64,000 nucleotides of DNA, from contig WGLY01000006.1 in the NCBI GenBank assembly GCA_016125335.1, forward strand, positions 64,001 to 128,000, written 5' to 3'. Source of the stretch: Frankiales bacterium (GTDB lineage: Bacteria > Actinomycetota > Actinomycetes > S36-B12 > CAIYMF01). The notes under the pieces were generated by a model that saw nothing but the letters and a program-made list of their open reading frames with translations, made no database searches and was not told where the DNA came from. Below are positions 24,267 through 31,797 of this stretch, in pieces (positions within the stretch are counted from its first letter, which is position 1; each line of letters begins with the position of its first letter). A program made the translations under genes and the position numbers.

Positions 24267-25469
24267 CTACTTGATCAGCACGAGCTGAGTGTCCTTCCAC
24301 TCAGCGAGGAGGCCGGGGATGCGCGCGTCCTGCTTGTCGAACGTGACGGTGCCCATGGCACCGACGACAGGCTGGGAGGTGATCTCCGCCATGGCGTCGC
24401 GGACCTTCTGACGGTCGGTCGAGCACGCCTTCTTGAGCGCGTTCGCGATCAGATAGGTGGCGTCGTAGCGCTCCGCCGAGTAGCTGGTCGGCGCGTTGCC
24501 GTACTCCGCCGTGAATGCCTTGACGAAGTCCTGCACCGACTTCTCAGTGCTGTCCGGGCTCCACACCGTCGCCCACGTCACACCGTTGGCCGTCTTCCCG
24601 AGGTCCTTGAAGTTGTTCTCGATCCCGGCGAAGCCGAGAAGGACCTTCGGGGGGTTCCAGCCCTGCTGGCGCAGCTGCTGGACGACCGTCGCGTTCTGCG
24701 CACCCACCATGAGCACGGCGACCGCATCAGGGTTCTCGCTGAGGATCTTGCTGATCGGCGCCTTGAAGTCCTGCGTCGAGTTCGGCAGGCCGGTGCTGCT
24801 CAGCACCTTGATGCCCAGCTCTTGAGCCATGGCCGGCAGCGCCTTCTCGGCGACCGAGATGAGCGTCGGGTTGTCGTTGGCGTAGAGGACGCTGATCGAC
24901 TTCACGCCCTGCTGTTGCACGTAGGGCTTGACGTCTGCCCAGTAGGAGTCCATCGGCGGCGTGTAGCGGAAGGTCCAGTCCCCGATCACCACACCTGGGC
25001 TGCCGGCCTGGGTGTAGACGACCGGCACCTTCTCCTTCTCAGCGATCGGAGCCGTGGCAACGCCACCCGCGCTGAGGATCGGCCCGAGGATCGCCGGCAC
25101 GCTGGGGTCGGCCGCTGCCTTGGTGAAGGCTGACGCCGAGCCGTCGGGGCTGGTGGCGTCGTCCTGCACGTCGATGGACATCGTGACACCGGACCCGAGC
25201 AACGAGGAGCTGTTGATCTCCTTCACAGCAAGGCTGGCCCCCTGCTCGGCCAGGACTCCGGCGAACGCTGCCGGACCGGTCATGGAGTCCACGGAGACGA
25301 TCTTGATGTCACCGGGCGGCAGCGTGCAGTCGGCCGGCGCGGCGGAGCTCGCGGCCGAGCTTGCCGTCGAGCTCGTCGAGTCGTTGCTGCTGCCGCAAGC
25401 CGCCAGGGCGAGGACTGCGGACAGCCCCAACGCCGCCCCGCCCACCCGGCGGCTGGAGATGGTGATCAT
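24267..25469 (-). CDS. livK: ABC importer substrate-binding lipoprotein (LivK/Peripla_BP_6 type)
   Basis: This 400-residue lipoprotein has signal peptide ALGLSAVLALAAC with lipobox LAAC and Cys25 as the lipidated residue, followed by a Ser/Thr/Ala linker. The mature part shows the type I fold of branched-chain amino acid receptors: VSVDSMTGPAAFAGVLAEQG, ILGPILSAGGVATAPIAEKE, YTQAGSPG and SYSAERYDATYLI. GGAGGTTCC precedes the ATG. It captures the import substrate outside the membrane. It is the first gene of the transport operon, with an operator-like site just upstream of its ribosome-binding site. Confidence 0.93.
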   Translation of the reverse strand: MITISSRRVGGAALGLSAVLALAACGSSNDSTSSTASSAASSAAPADCTLPPGDIKIVSVDSMTGPAAFAGVLAEQGASLAVKEINSSSLLGSGVTMSIDVQDDATSPDGSASAFTKAAADPSVPAILGPILSAGGVATAPIAEKEKVPVVYTQAGSPGVVIGDWTFRYTPPMDSYWADVKPYVQQQGVKSISVLYANDNPTLISVAEKALPAMAQELGIKVLSSTGLPNSTQDFKAPISKILSENPDAVAVLMVGAQNATVVQQLRQQGWNPPKVLLGFAGIENNFKDLGKTANGVTWATVWSPDSTEKSVQDFVKAFTAEYGNAPTSYSAERYDATYLIANALKKACSTDRQKVRDAMAEITSQPVVGAMGTVTFDKQDARIPGLLAEWKDTQLVLIK

Positions 25470-25481
25470 GGAACCTCCAAT

Positions 25482-25492
25482 AGGGTAATCAT
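25482..25492. promoter_or_regulatory. Candidate operator AGGGTAATCAT at livK
   Basis: It lies 13 bases upstream of the livK ATG, next to the ribosome-binding site. AGGGTAATCAT matches the shared dyad at 8 of 10 arm positions. A bound protein here would block transcription or initiation. Confidence 0.4.
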
Positions 25493-25576
25493 CCGCATGG
25501 ATGCCTTTGGGATGCTAGGCAGGGATTGATCCCGTGTCCAGAGTCGTGGCCGAGTTGCGACGCAATATCTCTACGT

Positions 25577-25587
25577 ATGATTATCAT
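25577..25587. promoter_or_regulatory. Perfect dyad ATGATTATCAT, best example of the island operator
   Basis: This is the only perfect copy seen of ATGATNATCAT. It lies in the divergent spacer between livK and the frameshifted gene at 25654. Together with the site at 25482 it makes a two-site arrangement upstream of the transporter operon. Confidence 0.55.
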
Positions 25588-25653
25588 GTGTGCCCGGGGT
25601 GGGTCCTGCGCTCGGCCATCGGGCGCACGGGCGGTGAACGCAGGGGAGGGCGC

Positions 25654-25972
25654 GTGAGCGGCAGACCGCACGACAGGACGGACCTCGCGCTCGCGCCTGT
25701 CGCGCTCGAACTCGATCGCCGCATCACGGAGCTCGCGCTCCTCAGCGCGGAAGACCTCGAGTCCCGCATCGCGTTCTCGTCGAACCGCGACACGTCGGAC
25801 GTCTCCGCGCGATCCGTCGCGCTGATGGAGACCCTCGCGCGGAGTCGAGCTTCACGGCTGGGGGGTGCAGATGGATCCCAGGGGCGTTCGCGTGTCGCAC
25901 CATGCGCACACCCTCGCCCTGGGACTCCCGTCCGACGTGTGGGCCTTCCTCCGCGGCGAGGGCGTTGACTAG
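25654..25972 (+). pseudogene. Small conserved-looking protein interrupted by a frameshift
   Basis: A GTG at 25654 after GGGGAGGGCGC opens a frame encoding VSGRPHDRTDLALAPVALEL and, further on, LALLSAEDLESRIAF with NRDTSD. Between about 25826 and 25850 the protein-like signal moves to the next frame, which continues VELHGWGVQMDPRGVRVSHH and ends ...VWAFLRGEGVD at a TAG (25970-25972). The total length is one base more than a multiple of three. Joined, the product would be about 105 residues. I do not recognise a function. Either this is a recent pseudogene or a one-base sequencing error. It is divergent from livK across two operator-like sites. Confidence 0.6.
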
Positions 25973-26252
25973 GAGCGACAAGGCCCTGCTGCCTCGTCTT
26001 CCGCCCCCACCAGGGCCCTGACACGGTTCCCTCCTTCAGCCGCTGCCCGCAGGCTCTGACGAGAAGCCGCGGCGAGAGACTCGCGACGCCCTACAGCCGG
26101 TGAGCCCCTCGCCGTTGCTGCTCCAGCGGCTGCACGACCTCGGCCTCCGTGCCGATGACGGCGCGAGAGGCGCGTCGAGCGTTCCGTCCGTGCGCCCATG
26201 GTCCCAGCACCTCGCTCCGCACCCGAGTCACGGGCGAGGCGCGCAACGTCAG

Positions 26253-26810
26253 TCACCGCAACAGGTCTGCGGCGACGTCGGCGAGCCTGTCGGCGGTGCG
26301 CCGCGGCGGCGCCGAGGGCAGCATCACGTGGCTCAGCACGGTGCGCACGAGGACGTCGGTGACGGCGGAGCGTCGGGGCGCCGCGACCCCTGGTGCGAGC
26401 GCACGCAGGTGCCCGTCGACGGCCCGGGTCGCCGTCTCGAGCACCGCGCCGGCATCGGTGGTGAGCGGCGGCAGCAGCTCTCCCGCGCCGGGCGAGACGA
26501 CCTCGCGCAGCAGCGCGCTGTCCTGGGCGAGCCTGAGGACGCCCAGGACAGCGGAGCGCACGGCCGCGCGCAGGTCGCCGTCGTGGCGGGCGAAGGAGGA
26601 GTCGACCACGGCGAGGAACCGACCGAGCTCGTCGAGCACCATCGCCTCGGCCAGCGCCGTGCGGCTGCCGAACTCGTTGTAGACCGTCTGACGGCTGACC
26701 TCGGCCCGGGCGGCGACGTCGGACATCGTCACGACCTGCCAGCCGCGCTCGGTCGTGAGCTCGATCGCCCCGGAGACGACGCGCTGCCGGACGGTCGCAA
26801 CGGTGGTCAC
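26253..26810 (-). CDS. TetR family transcriptional regulator
   Basis: This 185-residue TetR-type repressor has helix-turn-helix VTMSDVAARAEVSRQTVYNEF near residues 27-47, then FGSRTALAEAM. A divergent ligand-binding C-terminal domain follows. Its GTG start overlaps the stop of the alkane hydroxylase gene (GTGA). TetR genes following alkB-rubredoxin genes are known in actinobacteria as local repressors. Its probable target is the palindrome at 28236. Nearly 280 bases to its left hold no convincing gene. Confidence 0.9.
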   Translation of the reverse strand: MTTVATVRQRVVSGAIELTTERGWQVVTMSDVAARAEVSRQTVYNEFGSRTALAEAMVLDELGRFLAVVDSSFARHDGDLRAAVRSAVLGVLRLAQDSALLREVVSPGAGELLPPLTTDAGAVLETATRAVDGHLRALAPGVAAPRRSAVTDVLVRTVLSHVMLPSAPPRRTADRLADVAADLLR

Positions 26811-28213
26811 GACGCGGCCACGGCGACGAAGTCGGACTTGTCGCGCACGCCGCAGTCGGGGCACACCCAGGAGTCCGGCACCGCCGCCCATCGCGTCCCG
26901 GAGGGGAACCCCTCGCGCGCGTCGCCCACGGACTCGTCGTAGGTGTAGCCGCAGCACGGGCAGCGCAGCACCCGGGCGTCGACGGCGGCCGGTCGGCCCA
27001 CCACCCCAGCCGGCGCCGGCGCTGCGACCGCCGTCCCCGGGTGGCGCGCCAGCACCCGCGAGCGCCTCGACGGCTCGATGTTCGCCCGCGTGATGTCGCC
27101 GCCGACGTGCGCGAGCACCCGCGGGTCCATCACGCGCCGCCACGCGGGCGGCACCAGCGCGAGCAGGATCATCCCGGCGTACCCGGTGGGCAGCACCGGC
27201 GACTCCTCGAAGTCGCGCAGCACCTGGTAGCGGCTGGTCGGGTTCGCGTGGTGGTCGCTGTGCCGCTGGAGGTGGTAGAGCAGCACGTTGGTGGCGAGGT
27301 TGTTGGAGTTCCAGCTGTGTGCCGGCGACACCCGCTCGTAGCGCTCATGACCCGGGGCGCCGACGCGCTGCCGGAGCCTGCCGTAGTGCTCGAGGTAGTT
27401 GACCGCCTCGAGGAGCGTGAGCGCCACCAGCGCCTGGACGACGAGGAACGGCAGCACCGACGGCCCCAGCCAGGCGACCATCGCGGCCCAGAGCACGACC
27501 GACATCAGCCAGGCGTTGACGACGTCGTTGCCGAGCCGCCACGGCCCCTGCGACCTCCTCGCCAGCCGGTTGTGCTCCAGCCGCCACGCGTTGCGCAGCG
27601 AGCCGAGCACGGTGCGGGGCCAGAAGCGGTAGAAGGTCTCGCCCACCCGGCTGCTCGCCGGGTCCTCCGGCGTGGCGACGCGCACGTGGTGGCCGCGGTT
27701 GTGCTCGATGTAGAAGTGCCCGTAGAAGCTCTGCGCCAGCGCGATCTTCGCGAGCCACCGCTCGTGGCTCTCCCGCTTGTGCCCGAGCTCGTGGGCGGTG
27801 TTGATGCCCAGACCCCCGATGAAGCCGACGGTGACCGCGAGGCCGACGCGCTCCGCCGTCGAGAGACCGGCGCTCGCGAGGTACCAGAACGCGAACGCGA
27901 ACCCGGCGTACTGCAGCGGGAGGAACAGGAACGTGAGCCACCGGTAGTAGGGGTCGCGCTCGAGGGCGTCCATGACGTCGTCCGGCGGGTTGGACCGGTC
28001 GAGCCCCGTGAGCAGGTCCAGCACGGGGACGACGCCGAGGATCACGAGCGGCCCCAGCCACAGCCAGACGGCACCACCGGTCGCGCGGTGGGCGAGCACG
28101 GCGACGAACGGCAGCAGCGGCATCACCAGGGCGACCAGCCACAGCCACCGCTTGCGGTCGCGCCAGGGCCCGGCCGAGGCATCGGTCCGACGTCCCGCAC
28201 CGTCGTCCGACAC
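26807..28213 (-). CDS. alkB: Alkane 1-monooxygenase (AlkB) fused to a rubredoxin
   Basis: This 468-residue inner-membrane di-iron hydroxylase has transmembrane segments in the first 120 residues. The histidine boxes are HELGHK, EHNRGHH and LQRHSDHH. The last 55-60 residues form a rubredoxin with CPCCG and CPDCG, ending GVRDKSDF. Fusion gives the hydroxylase its own electron donor; a reductase is still needed. It should oxidise medium- to long-chain n-alkanes to 1-alkanols. The GTG at 28213 follows GGGAGGAGC; the frame stays open to 28264 across a palindrome. It is coupled to the TetR gene downstream. Confidence 0.95.
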   Translation of the reverse strand: MSDDGAGRRTDASAGPWRDRKRWLWLVALVMPLLPFVAVLAHRATGGAVWLWLGPLVILGVVPVLDLLTGLDRSNPPDDVMDALERDPYYRWLTFLFLPLQYAGFAFAFWYLASAGLSTAERVGLAVTVGFIGGLGINTAHELGHKRESHERWLAKIALAQSFYGHFYIEHNRGHHVRVATPEDPASSRVGETFYRFWPRTVLGSLRNAWRLEHNRLARRSQGPWRLGNDVVNAWLMSVVLWAAMVAWLGPSVLPFLVVQALVALTLLEAVNYLEHYGRLRQRVGAPGHERYERVSPAHSWNSNNLATNVLLYHLQRHSDHHANPTSRYQVLRDFEESPVLPTGYAGMILLALVPPAWRRVMDPRVLAHVGGDITRANIEPSRRSRVLARHPGTAVAAPAPAGVVGRPAAVDARVLRCPCCGYTYDESVGDAREGFPSGTRWAAVPDSWVCPDCGVRDKSDFVAVAAS

Positions 28214-28235
28214 CGCCGCGGCTCCTCCCGCCGAG

Positions 28236-28260
28236 TTGACAGAAGGTACATCTCTGTAAA
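28236..28260. promoter_or_regulatory. Palindrome upstream of the alkane hydroxylase gene
   Basis: TTGACAGA (28236-28243) and TCTGTAAA (28253-28260) are inverted arms matching at 7 of 8 positions with a 9-base spacer. The centre is 35 bases upstream of the GTG. This is a typical size and place for a TetR operator, with the coupled TetR protein as the likely ligand. Confidence 0.55.
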
Positions 28261-28442
28261 GCACCGCGGCAAGAGGCTCGACGGCGGACGGCCGAGGCGG
28301 AGCCGCACGCCCGACCTCAGGAGGGCCGCGCGCGCCGAGGCGCAGGGCGGGCCCATGACAGACGGCCCGTCGCCGTGATCTCCGGATCGAGCATCAGTAG
28401 CATCCACGCGCCCATGAAGCACCGATCGAGACTGGAGTCACT

Positions 28443-28721
28443 GTGACCGAGCGCCGCGTGGAGTTGCCGGTGGGGCCCGACGAGGCATATCAGCGGCTGC
28501 TGAAGGCTGCTGCTGGGACCGGCAAGGTCGAGGAGTCGAGCGATGCGGCCCGGTACGTGGTCTGCAAGGCTCGCTACGGTCTGAACCCGGTCCGGGTGCG
28601 GATCTCTGTGCTGTCGTCCGCCACTGGAGACTCGTCGGTCATCGAGTTCGGCGGCCGCGGTCAGGACGTGTGGGGCGTCGCGAGTCGCAAGGTGATCGAC
28701 TCGATCATCCAGAGGTTGTAG
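28443..28721 (+). CDS. Small conserved-looking protein of unknown function
   Basis: This 92-residue protein starts at a GTG with GGAG five bases upstream. Its content is a mix of strands and helices (VELPVGPDEAYQRLLKAA, RYVVCKARYGLNPVRVRISV, VIEFGGRGQDVWG). There is no signal peptide or membrane segment. I do not recognise a family; the shape resembles a small alpha/beta, possibly SRPBCC-like, protein. It stands alone, divergent from the alkane hydroxylase gene and convergent with the two-component operon. Confidence 0.6.
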   Translation: MTERRVELPVGPDEAYQRLLKAAAGTGKVEESSDAARYVVCKARYGLNPVRVRISVLSSATGDSSVIEFGGRGQDVWGVASRKVIDSIIQRL

Positions 28722-28792
28722 ACGCACCACGTCTCGGCGGGAACGGGAGCCCGGGTCCTAGCAGGCGGGCCGGCGACCGGCACCCAGGGGCA

Positions 28793-29485
28793 CTAACGGT
28801 CTGCCTCGTCGTCGCCGCGACCAGGCTCCACGAGGCCCGCGTCGTAGGCGTGGATGACCAGCTGCACGCGGCTGCGCAGGCCGAGTTTGGCGAGGATGCT
28901 GCCGACGTGGGTCTTCACGGTCGCCTCGGTCACCAGGAGCTCGTCGGCGATCTCGGCGTTCGAACGTCCGCGTGCCACCTCGAGCAGGACGTCACGCTCG
29001 CGCGGCGTCAGGACGTCGAGTGCGGCGACGGCGTCCGTCGGCCGGCTGGACGGCTCGCCGAGGTCATGCGCGTGCAGCTCGAGCAGGCGCCGCGTGATGC
29101 GCGGCGAGACGACCGCGTCGCCCTCGGCGACCGAGCGGATCGCGCGCACGAGCTCCTCGACCGGGACGTCCTTGAGCAGGAAGCCGCTCGCGCCGGCGCG
29201 CAGGACGGCGAACGCATGCTCGTCGAGGTCGAACGTCGTGAGCGCCAGGATCCGTGCCGCTGGGTCGAGCTCCAGTATCTGTCGCGTCGCCTCGATGCCG
29301 TCGACGCCGGGCATCCGGACATCCATGAGCGCGACGTCCGGACGGTGCTCCGCGAACTGCCGCACCGCGTCGGCCCCGTCGATCGCCTCGCCGACCACGT
29401 CGAGGCCGTCGACCTCCTCGAGGATCATCCGGAACCCGGCACGCATGAGCTGCTGGTCGTCGGCGACGAGGACCCGGATGCTCAT
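28793..29485 (-). CDS. Response regulator, NarL/LuxR type
   Basis: This 230-residue regulator has a receiver domain with the phosphoacceptor Asp in DVALMDVRMPGVDG (about residue 54), the Thr/Lys switch residues in LALTTFD and LLKDVPVEEL, and a C-terminal LuxR-type HTH: LTPRERDVLLEVARGRSNAE followed by TVKTHVGSILAKLG. The ATG overlaps the histidine kinase stop (ATGA). It is the partner of the kinase upstream. Its target genes are unknown. Confidence 0.95.
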   Translation of the reverse strand: MSIRVLVADDQQLMRAGFRMILEEVDGLDVVGEAIDGADAVRQFAEHRPDVALMDVRMPGVDGIEATRQILELDPAARILALTTFDLDEHAFAVLRAGASGFLLKDVPVEELVRAIRSVAEGDAVVSPRITRRLLELHAHDLGEPSSRPTDAVAALDVLTPRERDVLLEVARGRSNAEIADELLVTEATVKTHVGSILAKLGLRSRVQLVIHAYDAGLVEPGRGDDEADR

Positions 29486-30786
29486 CGCGCCGCTCCCAGA
29501 GGAGCTTCTGTCGCACCCGCGCGCGGTGCCGACACGGGGATGACGGCCCGCACCGACCATCCGCCCGAGGGGTCAGGACCGGCCTGCAGCGTGCCGCCGT
29601 GCACCGCCGCGCGCTCACGCATCCCCAGGAGCCCGAGGCCGCCGGGCGAGGTGGCGCCGGGTCCGCGGCCGTTGTCGCGGACGTCGACGCGCACCAGATC
29701 CTCCGCGACCTCGACGCGGACGTCGACCCGTGTGGCCGAGCCCGCGTGATTGAGCGTGTTGGTGGTCGCCTCCTGCGCGATGCGGTGCACCGTGAGCGCG
29801 AGGCCGGGCGGGAGGTCTGCCGGAGCGCCGGAGAGCTCGAGGCTCGCGTCGAGGCCCGTCGCGCGCACCTGCGCCACGAGCGCCTCGAGCTGGTCGAGTC
29901 CCGGCTGCGGCTGGCGGTCGGCCGGGCGCGCCCCTCCGCGCAGTACGCCGAGCACCCCGCGCATCTCGTCGAGAGCCTCGTGCCCCGTCGCCGAGACCTG
30001 GCGCATGGCCGCGGCCGCGCGGTCGGGGTCGCGGGCGACCTTGGCGGCCGCGGCGTCCGAGAGCGTCACCACCACCGCGAGGCTGTGTGCCACCACGTCG
30101 TGCATCTCGCGGGCGATGCGCACGCGCTCGGCGGCCACGGCCATGGTCGCCTGCTGCTCCTGGTTGAGCTCGAGCTGAGCGGCGCGCTCGCGCAGCGCCG
30201 TCAGGGCCTGCCGGCGCGAGCGCACGCTCACCCCCAGGACCAGGGCGGCGACCACCGGCGCGGAGAGCAGCAACAGGGTCGGCAGCAGCGGGAGGGCGAG
30301 GGCGGTCGGGAAGTCCCAGCGCGCCACCGCGAGCACGACGCCCAGCTCGATCACGAGCGCGGCCGGCACGGCGACCCGCAGCCTGTAGGCGCTCGCGACG
30401 GTGCCGAGGTAGACGAGCAGGGCGACGTCGGCGGCGAGCGTGATACCGAGGGTCCACTGCACGAGCGCGACGCCCGCAGCAAGAGCGAACGTCGTCAGCG
30501 GGAGGCGCCGGCGCCACGCCAGCGGTGCGACGAGCAGGACGGTGAGCACGATGCGCACGCCGAGACCGCCCGACGGCTGGCGGGCCCAGAACAACAGCTG
30601 CGGCACGGCGCACAGCCCGACCGCGACGGCGACGAGGGCGTCGACCACCACCGGGTGCGCACGGAGGCGCTCGCCGACCCGCTGGTACGCCGGGACCGCC
30701 GCGGAGCCGTCGACCGAGGGCACGGGGTCGGATGACCAGGCGTACCAGCGGCCGAGGAGGCGACCTGCCTGAGGATGCATGGGCAC
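29482..30786 (-). CDS. Sensor histidine kinase, HisKA_3 (NarX/DesK-like) type
   Basis: This 434-residue kinase has four or five hydrophobic segments in the first 180 residues. A dimerisation helix contains the phosphorylated His in RIAREMHDVVAHSL. An HATPase domain has DNGRGP and GGLGLLGMRERA. The start is either the GTG at 30786 or the ATG at 30780; neither has a strong ribosome-binding site. It follows a membrane-protein gene by 10 bases and is coupled to the response regulator, so the three form an operon that senses an unknown envelope signal. Confidence 0.93.
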   Translation of the reverse strand: MPMHPQAGRLLGRWYAWSSDPVPSVDGSAAVPAYQRVGERLRAHPVVVDALVAVAVGLCAVPQLLFWARQPSGGLGVRIVLTVLLVAPLAWRRRLPLTTFALAAGVALVQWTLGITLAADVALLVYLGTVASAYRLRVAVPAALVIELGVVLAVARWDFPTALALPLLPTLLLLSAPVVAALVLGVSVRSRRQALTALRERAAQLELNQEQQATMAVAAERVRIAREMHDVVAHSLAVVVTLSDAAAAKVARDPDRAAAAMRQVSATGHEALDEMRGVLGVLRGGARPADRQPQPGLDQLEALVAQVRATGLDASLELSGAPADLPPGLALTVHRIAQEATTNTLNHAGSATRVDVRVEVAEDLVRVDVRDNGRGPGATSPGGLGLLGMRERAAVHGGTLQAGPDPSGGWSVRAVIPVSAPRAGATEAPLGAAR

Positions 30787-30796
30787 AGCATCGCCT

Positions 30797-31513
30797 CTAG
30801 CCCAGGAAGAGCGTGAGCGACAGCGGCGCGAGCGCGCCCTGGGTGTTGCCCATCACCATGAGCATGAGCACGAACGCCACCGGTACCGCGGCACAGCCCC
30901 CGAGCAGCAGCGGCAGGTCGCGGGCGGTCGTGCGCCCGCCCGATCTCCGCGTGCGCCGGACCAGTCGCCGCCATGCGAGGACCCCGAGCCCCGAGACGAC
31001 GACGAGCAGCACGGTGGTCGTCACCGCCTTCGGTCGCTGCCACGAGAGGCGGTCGTCGATGGCCCTCTCGAGCGGGGCGGGCACCTGTCCCGCCCGAGCA
31101 CCGGCCAGCCACGTCGTCACGGACTCCTGCACCGCAGCGGCCCTGGTGCCCTCGGCCGGGGCCCCGAGCAGCCGCACCGAGCCCGTGAAGCCCTGACGCG
31201 GGCTCAGCACCGTGCTCACGTTGGCCGCCACGACGACCGCGAGCAGCAGTGGCACGCTGCACGCCAGGACCGCGCCGACGGCGAGCGCGCGCCGCTCGAA
31301 GCGTCGTGACGGGTCTCCCCCGTGCCTCGCACGCCCCCAGCTGCGGCAGAGCGCGACGCCGACGGCGAGGAGCAGGGCCAGGAACAGGCCGCTCACGAGC
31401 ACCAGCACGAGGTGGAAACGCTGGTAGTCGCGGACGAGCAGGTCGAGCACGGCGTTGGGCTCGGCGCCGCGGCGCAGCAGGTCGCGGAGCGTCGCCTGGA
31501 GGTTGTCGTCCAT
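30797..31513 (-). CDS. Four-helix membrane protein of unknown function
   Basis: This 238-residue protein has hydrophobic spans near 33-56 (FHLVLVLVSGLFLALLLAVG), 78-100, 167-185 and 205-225. An external-looking loop of about 65 residues separates the second and third spans. It is the first gene of the operon with the histidine kinase and response regulator, so it may be an accessory sensor. I do not recognise the family. Confidence 0.75.
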   Translation of the reverse strand: MDDNLQATLRDLLRRGAEPNAVLDLLVRDYQRFHLVLVLVSGLFLALLLAVGVALCRSWGRARHGGDPSRRFERRALAVGAVLACSVPLLLAVVVAANVSTVLSPRQGFTGSVRLLGAPAEGTRAAAVQESVTTWLAGARAGQVPAPLERAIDDRLSWQRPKAVTTTVLLVVVSGLGVLAWRRLVRRTRRSGGRTTARDLPLLLGGCAAVPVAFVLMLMVMGNTQGALAPLSLTLFLG

Positions 31514-31643
31514 GCCGCGACGCTACGAAGCGCGGACAGCGTCTGGCATCGGACCAGGGGACGGTCCTGCCGTCGGCGGCCTCCACCTTTCGTCGCACGC
31601 CGATCGCCGTCGAGCGCCCGGCAGGCGGGCCGCCGACGAGTGG

Positions 31644-31717
31644 AGCCGCCTATCGGAATCGAACCGATGACCTACGCATTACGAGTGCGTCGCTCTGACC
31701 GACTGAGCTAAGGCGGC
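31644..31717 (-). tRNA. tRNA-Thr (anticodon CGT)
   Basis: A full cloverleaf can be drawn: acceptor GCCGCCT/AGGCGGC, D-arm GCTCAGTCGGTCAGAGC, anticodon stem ACGCA/TGCGT with loop CTCGTAA, and T-arm ATCGG-TTCGATT-CCGAT. The anticodon CGT reads ACG. The three bases after the discriminator on this strand are CCA (31643-31641), so the CCA end is encoded. Confidence 0.97.
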
Positions 31718-31797
31718 GTACTGCCCACCCGGTCAGGGGCGGCGGCACGGTGCACGAGGATACCCCAGCGGATCGGCGGTCCCGAACCGGCGCGGGG

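Noticed and set aside
25973-26252. Small gene in the spacer between the frameshifted gene and the TetR gene
   Set aside because: Available frames have no ribosome-binding site or recognisable protein pattern and are Arg/Ala-rich; I see nothing supportable.
26253-28260. Alkane hydroxylase unit as part of the 1-26 kb regulon
   Set aside because: It has its own TetR and a different palindrome, and no ATGATNATCAT-like site was seen at its promoter.
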